From Muscardinus avellanarius (Eukaryota; Chordata; Mammalia; Rodentia; Gliridae), in contig OY726572.1 in NCBI GenBank assembly GCA_963383645.1, positions 28,898,792 through 28,962,791 on the forward strand: DNA of 64,000 nucleotides, in the 5' to 3' direction. Made by a program: the position numbers and the translations under genes. Position 1 is the stretch's first letter. Every line of letters begins with the position of its first letter. Of the stretch, positions 34,908-47,533 are shown piece by piece. The notes under the pieces were generated by a model, which saw only the letters and a list, made by a program, of their open reading frames with translations, was not told where the DNA came from and did not search any database.

Positions 34908-36754
34908 ATTAAGCTTTTAGAGTTAAATACATTCAACCATTTTCATATAACAAAGAAAAACATCATATTTCAGGCAATCTTGGTCTCAAAACTTGTTGAG
35001 AACTCTTTAATTAGACTGCTACAAGAGGAGAAGCTGGAATTCAAATCAAGGAGCAGAGAGCAAGCTCAAGGAATTTCCTTAAGAAAATTAGAGAGATTGT
35101 CACTTGAAATTGGTTTTCACTCTTTTGTTGATACAGAAAGAGTTCCATAGTAAGGGCTAGTACAAGAAAGTGAGACTTTTGAGATAAAGATTTCACTTGA
35201 GAGTAAATGTGTGGGAGCAAGGTGGTTCTAAGTGACCAACACATCCTGCAAACAGGAATCTTATCTGAATCTCTGAAATATAGAACAGGATCCAGAAAAG
35301 GTCATGGGAGAACAGAACTGAAATAAGAGAATCTCAGTAAAATAGGCATAAAACAGACTTTTAATTGCATGAAGTACCCGAGAAGATGGAAATAGGGAGG
35401 AAACAAGGCTTGATAAATATCTAGAACTAAAGACCAACTCCGAACTCTTGATATCTGACTTTACTCAATCTGGCCTGAAACTATTGATAGTAATCGAACT
35501 TGAAAACTTTGGCATGGGTGATTTGGTAAGATAAACTTGTCAGTGTCCACATATGATGCAGATGACAAGACACAGCAAACAAATGAAACTCATTAAAGGA
35601 AAATGATTCCTTTCACACCATGAAGGTGGCCAACACAAAAGCCAGATCTTTAAATTCTAGGATTATGGTGATTTAACTCTATTACTAGTCTCTTAGTTGA
35701 TAAGGAAAGACAGAAATAGGTCATCAGAATAAAGACATAGGCCCTATTGTATACACAAAGATGCAGTAGGGGAAAAGATATTATAAAAGACATCATTGTT
35801 ATTAAATCCATTTCTGTAACTGTTCTTTAGCATCCTGCTCTGTTTATCTCATATTTGAGATAAGACAATCTTAAGTGAACTCATGTCAGGTAGAATTATC
35901 CCACATATATATTAGTTTTCAAAACTCTCCAGATTTTTTTCATTAATCATTTTTAAAGCATTTTTAAAGCCTGCTGCTCTTGAAAATTATGGTGGCCAAT
36001 ATCTTAGGAAGGGTAAAACAATAGAATGGCCATTTATGTGAATATAAATAATAAACTATGTGCAGTTTTACAAGCCAGGCTAAAATTACAAGGGTCATCA
36101 ATCCTTGTGTTTCAAAGCATAAAATGATAACCAGCTGGAGTTAGGAAAAAATTTTCCCCTGTAGTGTAATATTGAACAATTGGACAGGTGCTTTATGAAA
36201 GGTAATTTTTTTTCTGGCCTTCCACTGTAGCATCTAGTCTAAGTCTTTATAAAATGCCAGTCTAATGGACCATTGATCTTTTTAGCTAATGCAATTTGTA
36301 GATTCTTGCTTTTCCAGAAATAATAAGAATCGTAAGCCTATATTGAAGAAATAAAACTATACCACTGATTTACTAGAGAACCTATTTGGAAAACAGATAG
36401 GTTATATTAAAAACATTAATATATAGTCACAAAAAGCAACAAAAATGATCATGTTATATATAAAAGTATATTTATAGTGATAGCATTGGAAACATTTACA
36501 CCTCTGAATATAACATAATTTCAAGGATAAATGAGGGTAGAGATACTTTTATAGAAATGAGCCTATAAAATTTCAATCTGTTTAACTTGTACCTATGTGA
36601 AATAAAACAATAGAGTTTGCAAATATACTTTCTAGAATCATTCTGAGATCTTGACTTTTCTTATATTGGTTATCCTCAGCTGGATTATAAGCTTTCCAGA
36701 TTCTCTATTTTAAATTACTCATGTAAGAATTCATTATGAAATTAGAATACAAAA
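34908..36754. other. intergenic, nothing recognised
   Basis: About 1.8 kb of sequence without recognised genes or repeats. Confidence 0.45.
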
Positions 36755-37310
36755 TATACGAATTCTGCTGCTATGAACATAGGTATGCATATGTTGCTAT
36801 AGTTCTCTGAATTCAACCCTTTTGGAAAAATACCCAGGAGTTGTATAGCTGGATCATATGGTGGATCTATTCCCACCTTTCTTAGGAATCTCCACACAGA
36901 TCTCCATAGTGGCTGAACTAGTTTGCACTCCCACCAACAGTGTAAAAGAGTTTCTCTTTCCCCACATCCTCGCCAGCATTTGTTGTTATTTGATTTCTTT
37001 ATGCTTACCACTCTGACTGGGGTTAGATGGAATCTCAATGTAGTTTTGATTTGCATCTCCCTGATGGCCAGTGATGAAGAGCATCTTTTCATGTATCTAT
37101 TGGCCCTTTGTATCTCTTCTTTTGTGAAGTGTCTATTTAGTTCATTTGCCCATTTCTTGATTGGGTTGTTTGTTTTGCTAGTGTAGAGTCTTTTGAGCTC
37201 TTTGTATATTCTGGATATTAGTCCCCTATCAGAGTGGTAAAGATCCTTTCCCATTCTGTAGGCTTCCTCTTTAGGTTATTGATAGTTTCCTTTGATGAGA
37301 AGAAACTATA
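36755..37310 (-). mobile_element. L1 ORF2 C-terminal fragment lacking both ends
   Basis: An open frame of 170 codons (36742-37254) covers the ORF2 C-terminal domain, including [16 protein letters not shown] and the zinc-knuckle-like C-x3-C-x7-H-x4-C at [19 protein letters not shown]1 sequence stops abruptly on both sides. There is no 3' UTR, poly-A or target-site duplication, so it did not arrive as an ordinary 5'-truncated insertion. The frame is nearly clean, so the copy is fairly young. It encodes only a fragment and no enzyme. Confidence 0.85.
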
Positions 37311-40300
37311 TTTGGTAGATTACATATTTATTACCTTTTTTACTTTATTTTTCTGTGCAATCTAAAATTTATCAAAAAGCTTTATCTTCAAGTCACATAG
37401 TACAATATTAATCAGGAACATGTTGTGTTCTAACACTCTTCTCATCCAGCCACAAATCTCAAAAGTGATTCAGGACATAATGGAAGAATGGCCATCCCTA
37501 GTTCTAGATTTCATGAAGATTCAGACTGAATAAAAACATTCTGATCTCCTCTCAGCATCATGGAGTTTCTCCAGTTAGACTATGAACCTCTCATCCATGT
37601 ACCTGCTGGCTGAAAGATGGACAGAGGCATGTCAGAGAGCACCGATGCCTCAGACCTCTAGGTATGGTACCAAGAAAGTAGTGGCTCATGTTTAATTATT
37701 TTGTGTGTTGTTTGGGCATGGATGTAATTATTTAACTTTCATGTTTTCTTTCAATTCGTTACCAGTATTTATAGCTGTAAAATTAGAAATAAACTTGGAA
37801 ATTTCTTTCTCCATGATAGCGTTTTCTCAGAGGTATATTTTGACTCTGGTTTAATTCCCCCAAACAGCCTCTATAATCCAATGGCGTAGAACCTAAATTG
37901 TGAATGGAAAGCAGAACTGCCTAGGACTGTGGAATTACTCCTTTGTTTTCTATCCTGCTCTCTCTGGAAACACACCTTAGAGGTTGTCACTTGCAGATTA
38001 AGCAAACATTTTCTGGATGTCTCATAGATATTTGACAAAATTGAGGCAATCCCCATATTGCAGTAAGATATTGCCTGATTCACCCATTTATCCACAGAAG
38101 TATGTCATATTTCTGGAGTATGATATTTGTGGCAGAAGGTACAAAATAGCATTGTACAGCAAGCTTAGAGGGAAGCTTCTGATGTTTAGATAGCTATCTT
38201 AGTTTGAAATGAATTTAGCACTGAAACTGAAAGAAAATAAGAGATTTGAAGCTGAAGAGGGAATTTGGATAATTTTTCAAATCTTCTTGTTTTACATCAC
38301 ACATAAGGTAGTTTATTTCATTTTTAGATATTCTAATAATCATAACTCTTTGATGAACCATAAATATAACAAATTCATATAAACTTAACAAGGCAGGATG
38401 TAAATTCTATAGTTGAAGCTTATATACTGGCTTTGGTGTCCTATACTGTATGAATAGTATGTAATTAATCAGATTTAAGCTATGTCCTCTCAGAGTAGTG
38501 ATAAGTGGTTGAGTTATGTCCTATATATTTTTCTATGAATGACATTCTGTTATGAAGGTCTAAATGCAGTGACATTTAGTGAGCATGCAATTGTAAATAA
38601 CTAATCTTTTTTCCTCATCAATTGACTTGAGGTCCATGCACTAATCCATGATTCATAATTTCTCTATTTTTTCTTTGTTGTATATTTTTACCCCAAATAC
38701 TCAAATCCTGCTTATCATGGTTCATTCCTGGGATATTGTATTGAACTACAAATTTAATTTCATAACCTTTTCCCACCAAAATAGCATTCTTAAGAATTTG
38801 TGATACTATTCAAGATAGAGAATGGACATAATTTCAACGATAAAGTCTAAAATAATACACTTTAGTATTTGTTTTAACTACTGTATAATACATAAAGATT
38901 TTTAGATTGTATAATGATAAAAACAGATTAACTTACATTCTCAGCCTTTTATTTACTTATTTATGATGAAAATTTTTGATATCCTTTCTTCTAGCTTTTT
39001 GAAATGTGCAGTACATTATTATTATTTCTAGTCATCCTATTGTGCACAGAATAATATATATACAATATTTAACAGAATGTGTAGAAAAATCCAAGATAAT
39101 CAGATAAACACAATTAAATGCTGATATTCTTGTCCTTATACACCAGTGGCATGATTTATTAACAAGTACTGAGGAAAATTGAGTCTGAGTCTTCTTCTCT
39201 ACTAATGATTGTACTTGCTATCTTTTCTTATGTTTTGTTTCATTGAGTAGGCATGTACACAACTATGAATTTCTAGAACTCTTTGAGGAATGATATTTTC
39301 CAAACATATTAGGAATCCTCAAATATTATACTTTAAAGAATTTTCCATAAGAATAAAAATAAGAACTGTATTTATAAAATAATTCCCTTTAGAATTATTT
39401 GAATTTATTAAAAATATCTAAAACTACTAAACATATACCAGCTGGAAATTGGTTCATCTTTTCATGATATGTACTTGTAATATAATATTTACCCATTAAA
39501 GTTTTTGCTGTGGGAGAAACATTCAAAGGGGCCTGAGTATAAATCTGTACTGACACATCAAGATGAGGCAAAATCTCAAATTCATCTCTCATGAATTTGA
39601 GACCAAAAAAGAAGTGCAGTAACATGGTGAGGAATAGATAAAAAACAAAAAAATTAAAGTAATTAATCTAACAACAAAGAAACAGATTTAAGTAATAATC
39701 TCACACAGTTTAACAAATGCAGATGCTTAAAATAAAGCCATCCATAAAGTTAGTTTCAGAGATGTAATCTTATTGAATTCCATGAGGCTGAGAAGACTTT
39801 GAGACAGTGCATTTAGAAGGGAGAAGAGCACAAAAGTGACTTCTTTTTATTATTAAGATCACAATTTTAGCTTAGGTAGGTCCTCATATAACACCATCTT
39901 AAAACTAAATTAGACGGAGATATCCCAACGAATACCTAGTAAAAATATGTTTTGCATAAAATTGGTACAATAATAAAAGGTTCTTCAGTAACACTCCAGG
40001 TAAGAGTTTTTAAAACAAATAATAGAATAACTCTGTTGTAACATTTTATGTACTGATACATTTTACATATTCGAAGGCAATATGAAGGCATTAATACATG
40101 GAAATGATCCACATCTTACAATAAAAATAATTGCTAAACTTACCCATATTAGCATTGAATATAAACAAAATGAATTACTTTTAATTGACCATTAAATCAT
40201 CATCATCGAAATTATTTAGTATTAATAAAATATTTTATTTTTTAATGCTTTTGTGGTTATTACAGTGAGTAGTGCTATCATAAAAAAAATACCTGGTTCT

Positions 40301-40669
40301 TGTATTGGCTATAAAATCTCTTAACTCAGCAATTTAAAATAAGCTGATACTGCTTTTTTGTAATATTTGCAGTTTTTCTGGGTGACTTTGTAACAACTGT
40401 AAAAACAATATAGTATATGGGAGTTGTAGAAATTTCAAAACAGCTTTTATCCTTTAGTCATATTTTATAAGCACATACATCAATTTGTTAGATAGTTCAC
40501 TTTCAAAATGGGCGCTTTTCTCTTTTGTTTCTTGTGGATTATGTATACACCTAAACAATTCAAAATAATTAAAAAGCACTCTGGATTTTAAATCCATTAT
40601 TTTAAAACAACAATAATCAAGTTCTCACCCAAACTTTGAAAATTGATACCTTATACACTAACATATAGG
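37311..40669. other. AT-rich intergenic sequence
   Basis: 3.3 kb with no recognised gene or repeat. The stretch around 40180-40300 (TTTTAATTGACCATTAAATC...) has homeodomain-like TAATT words, but so does any AT-rich DNA. Confidence 0.5.
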
Positions 40670-40785
40670 TAATAAGGGTCAAAGTCTAAGGTGGCATACC
40701 CAAGGTTACACAACCAGCAAATATATAGTACAAATTTGAAATTATAACTTTTAGTATCAAGTAAAGCACTTTATTACATCTTAAT
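40670..40785 (+). repeat. MIR SINE fragment
   Basis: ACCCAAGGTTACACAACCAGC followed by AAATTTGAAATTATAACT and AAGCACTTTATTACATC follows the MIR core order. Confidence 0.6.
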
Positions 40786-40797
40786 TTCTATGTGTTT

Positions 40798-41007
40798 AGC
40801 TTGGCATGGTGGCACATGCTTGTAATCACAGAGCTTGGGAGGCTGAGACAGGAGGATATCACAGTTTCCAAAGCCAGCCTCAGCTACTTAGTGAGGCTCT
40901 CAGCAGCTCAGTGAGAAACTATTTCCAAATAAATTATAACAAATATGGCTGGGGTGTAGCCTGAGGGCAGAAAGCCCCTGGGTTCCACTCCACGATACCA
41001 CAAAAAG
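40798..41007 (+). repeat. B1-dID SINE
   Basis: Full dimer from GCTTGGCATGGTGGCACATG to ACTCCACGATACCAC, old type. Confidence 0.93.
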
Positions 41008-41149
41008 AATTTCTATGTATTTATTACATGCTTTAAATTATATAGATTCAAGTAGTCAGTAGAAACACATTTTTCTTTTACTATATGCAAAAATGCCCAA
41101 CTTATTTATTAATAGAGCAAACTAAACATTTGTTTTACCTTATACCATT

Positions 41150-41560
41150 TTTAAAAATATCAAATGCCTATTGTCTATCAAAATGGCTAAAAATCTGAAA
41201 AATATAATAATATCAAATATTGGTAAAATAAAAAAAACTGATAATTCTTGTGATTTTTTTCCAGAAATAATATAACCAATTTGGAAAATGTAGCTATTAT
41301 AAAACAACACATGTACTTACCATATAACCTAATAGTAATAATAATGCTGAATGAAAAGAAAAACATCCCTCAATACAGGGGATGGATGGATAGATATGGT
41401 AATAAACAGATAGCTTGAGGGAACCTTATAGAGATAAAATATTTTGTCTTGAGTATGCTTTGATTACATACAGGTGATACAATTATACACGATACACATG
41501 GCCACACATATAAAGAAGTGATTATAAAACAGGTAAAATTAAATATATTCTGTAGATTAT
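41150..41560 (+). mobile_element. ancient L1 fragment, late ORF2
   Basis: GTCTATCAAAATGGCTAAAAA, a GGAAAATGTAGCTATTA block and ACATGTACTTACCATATAACC resemble late ORF2 of old L1s. Strongly diverged. Confidence 0.5.
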
Positions 41561-41564
41561 AATA

Positions 41565-41752
41565 ATTTTTTTGGTACTGGGGGTAGAACCCAGAGGCTTT
41601 CCAACCTCCATGTTATACTCCCAGACCTATTTTATATTTTATTTTGAAACAGGATCTCACTAAGTAGCTGAGACTGGCACCAAACCTGTGTGATCCTCCT
41701 GTCTCAGCCTCCCAAACACTAGGATTACAAGCATGCACCACCACACCCAGCC
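41565..41752 (-). repeat. B1-dID SINE
   Basis: Antisense dimer (GGTACTGGGGGTAGAACCC ... CACCACCACACCCAGCC). Confidence 0.93.
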
Positions 41753-42834
41753 TATTACACTAATTTTTATTTCCTAGTTTTGATATTGTTCTACAGTTAG
41801 ATGTCATATTATTATTGGGGATAAACTGAGTGAAGGGTACTCATATCCTCATCATACTTTTTGTTGTTATTTTAGCAAATATCTATGGATAGATAACTAT
41901 TTAAAAACTATAAAAATGTTCTAATAAAAGATTAATAAAGACCTTAACATCTCATAAACTCTAACTACCAGGAGTATTTGAAGGTTTAGAATAGCAGAAT
42001 TACTGTTTGATGACATCAGCAGCCCAAAGCAGATGTGTATGTTGTACTATCCAGGGTACCTGAAACAGCCACAGCTATGTCATAATGAAAGTTTTTCCTC
42101 TTATGCCCTATTATCATTCATTTTCTGGATAAGAAGTACAACGGTTTGTCTGGCCATCTCTCTTAGAATTCACTCTTCAACTAGGCATAAGCTCTGATAT
42201 ATACAGGTAGCACCTAGCAAATTTGACAACTGGGAAATCAAATATTAATTTCTTATCAATGTATTTTGCTTTGGTTTACTCGTCAAACAACAAAGACCAC
42301 ATTTAGTGCCTTCTTTATTCAAGCCAGATTGGAAAAATTTCTTTTCTAACTAACTCTTTGATTGGTTCACTTATAAGTACTTTAGTAGTTTCTTTTAAGT
42401 ACAATGATAGAAAACATTGGTAGATAAGTAGAGAATATGACAGGAAATTATTAAAGCCCATACAGGATTCTTTCATAAGCCAATTACTGCTCAGGGCAAA
42501 AGGGAATCAATTGACCCTAGAACCTCTAGAAAATGGTATTAGACATTTCTCAGAGGTTTTACACCTTAGGTTCAAGGAAGGTGAGGAATTTACCCATTTA
42601 TTCCCATCTGTCATCGTGTGACATCTGCTATGCAGGTACTAACAGTGGAGCTATTTTTCCTGCCTTGAAAATGGTCCATCAACAATAGAATGGTTCAGCA
42701 TAAATTCATAGGCCTTGTCAAAAACAAGCTATTGAAAAAAACTGAGAGCATGGGGACTATGAGTGGCATTGATAGCATCTGCAATACTCAACATTATCAT
42801 TTTTAATTTTAATTTTTTCTCTTAAAAAACTAAA
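41753..42834. other. intergenic, nothing recognised
   Basis: No gene or repeat recognised. Confidence 0.45.
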
Positions 42835-43267
42835 ATATTTTCCAGGTCCTTCCATTTTCTTTTAAATGGTATAATTTTGTTCTTTATTGCTGAGTAAAAT
42901 TCCATTATGTTAAGTGATATTCATACATCATAGAAAATGAAGGGTCATGTGTTTTTCCTAATATGCACAAGCTAGAGAGTAATTGGGGTACCAGAGACAC
43001 TCCAGATAATGAAGGAAAAAACCTCAATGGAGCCAGGGAGGAGGTCTAAGGGAAGGAGAGGAGGAAGACTGAGGTCCATTAATGGAAATACTACCATAGA
43101 CTATGTGTACATATGTGAATATACCAATGTCAATCTCAGTATTCTGTATAAGGAAAAGAGGAAATGGGGAGGTAGGGACCACCAAGTGATGTGTGCATTA
43201 TGTCACTGGCAACATGATTTACACTATGATGCAAAACTATCACGCACCAATAACAGCACATAAAAAA
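42835..43267 (+). mobile_element. L1 3' end with 5' inversion
   Basis: The left part (about 42840-42918) is antisense end-of-ORF2 (ATTGCTGAGTAAAATTCCATT). From about 42919 the sequence runs sense: TTAAGTGATATTCATACATC, CCTAATATGCACAAGCTAGAG, then a 3' UTR with GGGGTACCAGAGACACTCC, ending GCACCAATAACAGCACATAAAAAAT. This is the layout made by twin priming. The 3' UTR type matches the tail at 61625. No target-site duplication could be fixed. Confidence 0.7.
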
Positions 43268-43630
43268 TAGAAGCAAAAAATGATGGGAAACTTATCTCAA
43301 TATGCCTATGTTATAGAGATAAGACTCTAAATTGGAAACCATTATTCATTGTGTAAGATATCAGTATGGACATAAGGGCATGATGAATTGATTTAGGATT
43401 TGGCTCTCTTTTCTAAATAATCTCAACATGGAGGTACAGATTGGTGGAAATAAGAATTATTTAATTGTAGTAAGTGACTTTGAGCTGAGCTCCGGTGTTT
43501 TTCTTACTGCTTTTGAACTATTTTCTCTATTTTCTGCCTTTTTGTTTTGTTTCATTTTGTCTTCATAGAGATAATAAGGAACCTTGTACAAAAAATGAGT
43601 GGCCCATCAAGGTACTTTTTGAGGACTCTA
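43268..43630. other. intergenic, nothing recognised
   Basis: No gene or repeat recognised. Confidence 0.45.
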
Positions 43631-43858
43631 GTTTTTTTTTTTTTTTTTTTTGAGTTACTAGGGTACTGGGGATGGAATCCAGGGACATTTTACTTCTGAG
43701 CTGCACTCCCAGCCCTATTGTTTAATTCTTAATTTGGAATAGGACATCATTGAGTTGCAAAGGGCCTCACTAAGTAGCCGAGGCTGTCCACAAACCACGA
43801 TCCTCCTGTCTCAGCCTCCCAAATGCTGGGATTACAAGTGTGCACCATCATGTCTGCT
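43631..43858 (-). repeat. B1-dID SINE
   Basis: Starts with a 20-nt T run (sense A-tail), then GGTACTGGGGATGGAATCC; the B1 half ends near CACCATCATGTCTGC. Confidence 0.93.
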
Positions 43859-45437
43859 TGTGGCCTCTAGCATTTTCAAATCTAGAAATGACAAACTCAG
43901 AGCAATGGAAAGGGTAGTATATGTTACTTTATATTTATTATGAGAACTTTTGTATAGTGTTTTTTTATATTCCCTAGAATGTGCTTACATAGGATTTGCT
44001 ACTTATTTGTTTCCTTAGTAGTTTATCTGCTTATTTATTTTCTTGCTTAATAACTTGAAGCTCAATTATTGAATATAAGGATCTTACCTAAAATAGAATA
44101 CTATGATAAAATACAAAGTCATGCTTCAGGTTAGAAGATAGCTGTGGTAATGAGAATGAGGTTTTTTGATACTCCCCAAAGGATAAAACCTTATGGAGCT
44201 GAGCTGGCTTTCCATTGCTGCTTGTATCTCAAGGTGTAGAAAATGGAAAAAAACTATTTGTAACTAAATAAATTCCCCATAATGTGCAGAAACAAGCTCC
44301 CCTTGCCAGCCCAGAGTTCCTTCTGTATATTCTTGGCATTGAGTCAAATACACAACCACCAACTTGGATTTATTTACACAAACCAAAAAGAAATACAAAG
44401 TTTGACAGAATTCAAAAAGTTCTTTAATGATGATTTTCAGTGCTGTCTTTTTTCTTACCAAAACACTTCATTCCGCCTTCCTGAGATAGCATTTTTCCTT
44501 GATGACAACACAAATTTATTAACATTTTTCCTAAGACTTTATGTTGCTAATAGTTGTTTACTTCATTTGCATAGTGTTTTTCAATATATTTGTCTAACTA
44601 GGAAAGAAAGACCTGTAACCAAGGTAACCTAGAAATATAGTCAGCCTCATCCTCTGCTCTATTTGGTTGAACTCTGAATGTATTGCAGACTTCTCTGATA
44701 CCAGAGGTAGCCAGCACACACAGGCTTTTCAGTATTATATTTCTTAATATGCCACAATTTTTCTTGATATTTTTTATGAATAGTCAGTCTAAACACTTTA
44801 AATCTATACTTCTAGCCTTCAGTACAAATTCTATCCACTTAAAATTATTTGTATTCAACATTCTTATTTTTAATTTCTTTACTTATAAAATAAGGGTTTT
44901 GATGAGAATAATCTTTCAGATTCTTTCAATATCTTAAAGCTTATAATTTTTCTAATACATAAACATTAAGGATGCTAGTGAATCCACAAGAATATTGCAT
45001 GATAATTTTAATGTAAGAAACAGTTGATGTTTTCCCTATATTATAGCCATCTGATGAAGTATTATCAGTTTATCAGGCATATACTTTTCCCATTTTATTT
45101 TATGGTAATTTTGATTATAGCCTATAAGTCTTTAACAGTTAACAAACTGCAGAAAAGTTGAATGATTTACTGTAGTATGGGAATGTGTGCTGTGTTAGAT
45201 GTTGTTTTCCAAATCCAAAATAAAAAAAAATATTTTGATAAGCCCTAGCAAGACATCTTGATGTGCTGGAAATTCATATTATCTTAAATAGACAACAATG
45301 AAGCCAACTAAAGTCTGTTCCATATTAGAAAGACAGTAATATTAGTTGTGATGCATGAGCAGGAATAGCAGTACTGTTGATAATTTCTTGCAAGGGAAGT
45401 AGGATGATAGCATTGTTAATAGTGGTATCACATAGTC
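43859..45437. other. intergenic, mostly unique sequence
   Basis: No gene recognised. An open frame of 116 codons at 44282-44632 (+) overlaps one of 65 codons on the other strand. Neither has a recognisable domain, coding-like composition or splice context. A perfect octamer ATTTGCAT is at 44565-44572. Confidence 0.45.
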
Positions 45438-45645
45438 AATATTTACTAAGAGTACAGTAAAAAATCAGATAAGTGGTCTACATGTAATATATCACTTAAT
45501 TTAAAATATAATCTTAGGGATGGAAACTGCTAGTATTTACACTCTATAGAAAGGCACACTAAAGATGAAATGTTAGTAACTTGCTTAAAAGACACAGTTG
45601 GTGAATGGGACCTCTGTGACCCCAACTTATACTAGCCTTACATCC
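45438..45645 (+). repeat. MIR SINE
   Basis: Long MIR match: ATATTTACTAAGAGTACAG, CTACATGTAATATATCACTT, GATGAAATGTTAGTAACTTGC, AAAAGACACAGTTGGTGAATGG. Confidence 0.7.
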
Positions 45646-45951
45646 AAGCTTATAAACACTGTCAAGTAGAAATACTAAGCAATATGAACTAGACTTATTT
45701 TTAGTAAATATTAACAAGGCTAGAAGCAAGTGCTATTGTACTATTAAATAACTGTGTTTCTCTTCACCATCTCTAATAAAAGAAGGCAAAATCTTTTCGT
45801 ATGACTTTAGAGGTGATACTAATAAAATATAAGCTGTTTACTTTTATTGTCATGAGGGAAAATACATTAAAATATTGCAAAATCTATTTTGATTTTTTTT
45901 TGCAGCAGTGTCATGTCATACTTACTTTTCTCAATATTTTTCTTGGTTACT

Positions 45952-46029
45952 TTTTTTTTTTTTTTGGTGATACTGGGGTTCCTGGAAACCTTTCTACCTC
46001 CGGACTACACTCCCATGCACTCCCAGACC

Positions 46030-46094
<65 letters not shown>

Positions 46095-46181
46095 TTTTGG
46101 AAACAGGGTCTCTTAAACCAGAGATTGCCTGTCTCCGCCTCCCAAAAGCGGGGATTAGAAGTTTGTGCCACCACACCCGGC
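45952..46181 (-). repeat. B1-dID SINE, young, linker replaced by (TA)n
   Basis: Young-type ID half (GGGGTTCCTGGAAACC) with a small local duplication (ACTCCCATGCACTCCCAG). A (TA)n run at 46032-46077 plus a T run of about 22 stands in the A-rich linker position, then a shortened B1 half ending CCACACCCGGC. Target-site duplication TCTTGGTTACT at 45941-45951 and 46182-46192. Confidence 0.95.
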
Positions 46182-46233
46182 TCTTGGTTACTATTTTAAC
46201 CCAGGCTACATATGATTCCTAAGTATCTTAGAG

Positions 46234-46451
46234 ATTTTTTTTCTTCTTTTTTTACAGGACTGGGGATGGAACCCAGAGGCATTCTACCTTGGAGCTAGAC
46301 TCCCAGTCCTATTTTTTTATTTGTTATTTTGAAACAAGTTCTCACTGAGTTTCAAAGGGCCTCACTAAGTAGTAGCTGAGGCTGTCCTAGAACCGTGATC
46401 CTCCTATCTAAGCTTCCCAAATGCTGGGATTGCAAGTGTGCACCACCACAC
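46234..46451 (-). repeat. B1-dID SINE
   Basis: Older-type dimer (GACTGGGGATGGAACCCAG ... TGCACCACCACACC). CTTAGAGATTT flanks it at 46227 and 46452. Confidence 0.94.
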
Positions 46452-46465
46452 CTTAGAGATTTCTT

Positions 46466-46668
46466 TCTTTCTTTTTTTTTTTTTTGGTGGTACTGGGGTT
46501 CCTGGAAGCCCTTCTACCTCCGGGCTACACTCCCAGACCTATTTTTGCATTTTTATTTGGAAACAGGGTCTCCTAAGCCAGCGCGCGGGGCTAGCTTCGA
46601 ACCTGCGCGATCCTCCTGTCTCTGCCTCCCAAGCGCGGGGATTACAAGTGTGCGCCACCACGCCCGGC
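46466..46668 (-). repeat. B1-dID SINE, young subfamily
   Basis: Near-consensus young copy, CpG-rich (GCCAGCGCGCGGGGCTAGC). Flanked by TAGAGATTTCTT at about 46454 and 46669, so it landed in the target copy left by the previous SINE. Confidence 0.96.
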
Positions 46669-46712
46669 TAGAGATTTCTTAATTGAATAGTTTGCTTAGA
46701 AAATTCTGGGTA

Positions 46713-47533
46713 TCCCCAATGCTCACTAGTTCTGGCATATTAGAGGAAACATATATCCCTTCTTTTTCTGTGTTTGGCTGATCTCAATTAACATACTGCT
46801 TTCCAGCACTTTCCATCTTATAAACGACATGATTTTGTTCTTCTTTATAGCTGAATAGAATTCCATTGTGTGTATTTCCCATAATTTTGCAAATCATTCA
46901 TCTGTTGACGGGGACCTAGGTTGTTTCCATATTTTGGCTATTACAAATTGTGCTGCTATGAACATAGGTATGCATATGTTGCTGTAGTTCTATGTTTTCA
47001 AACCTTTGGAAAAATACCCAGGAGTGGTAAAGCTGGAGCATATGGTGGATCTATTTCCAGTTTTCTAAGGAATCTCCACACAGATCTCCATAGTGGCTGA
47101 ACTAGTTTGCACTCCCACCAACAATGTAAAAGAGTTCCTCTTTCCCCACATCCTCGCCAGCATTTGCTATTTGATTTCTTTATGCTTGCCAATCTGACTG
47201 TGGTTAGATGGAATCTCAGCAAAATAGTGAACATTGGGATACCAGAGGGACTCCAGAAAATGGATGGGAAACTTTGAATGGAAAGCTAAGAGAGGAAGGA
47301 GGCTGAACTTGATTGATGAGGGGCTACTTCCAAATAGGTGTATAAGTATAAATATAGCAAAGTTAGCCTGGGTATTAGTTGTCAGGAGGGGGGAAAGGAA
47401 AATGAGGGGGGGAGAGGGCACCAAATATAGATTAAATGTATAACATTTAATTTCAATAAAATAAATAAATAAATAGGCTAAAGTGGAGTCACCAAAAAAA
47501 AATTCTGAGTGGCTAAAAAAATTATATAAAAAA
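46713..47533 (+). mobile_element. twin-primed L1 with 15-bp target-site duplication
   Basis: The left segment (46713 to about 47222) is antisense end-of-ORF2, with the zinc-knuckle [18 protein letters not shown] readable on the minus strand. The right segment (about 47223-47470) is sense 3' UTR (GGGATACCAGAGGGACTCC, a G-rich run, then an AAATAAAT tail). Both segments carry the GTGA(A/G)CATTGGG(G)ATACC junction sequence, so the inversion point is slightly duplicated. AGAAAATTCTGGGTA flanks the whole at 46698-46712 and 47534-47548. After the first A-tail come two short non-L1 strings separated by A runs (47475-47533), possibly 3' transduction. Confidence 0.95.

Noticed and set aside
45801..46199. 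132-codon open frame with IYIYIY and FFFFF runs
   Set aside because: Produced by translating the (TA)n and T runs of a SINE.
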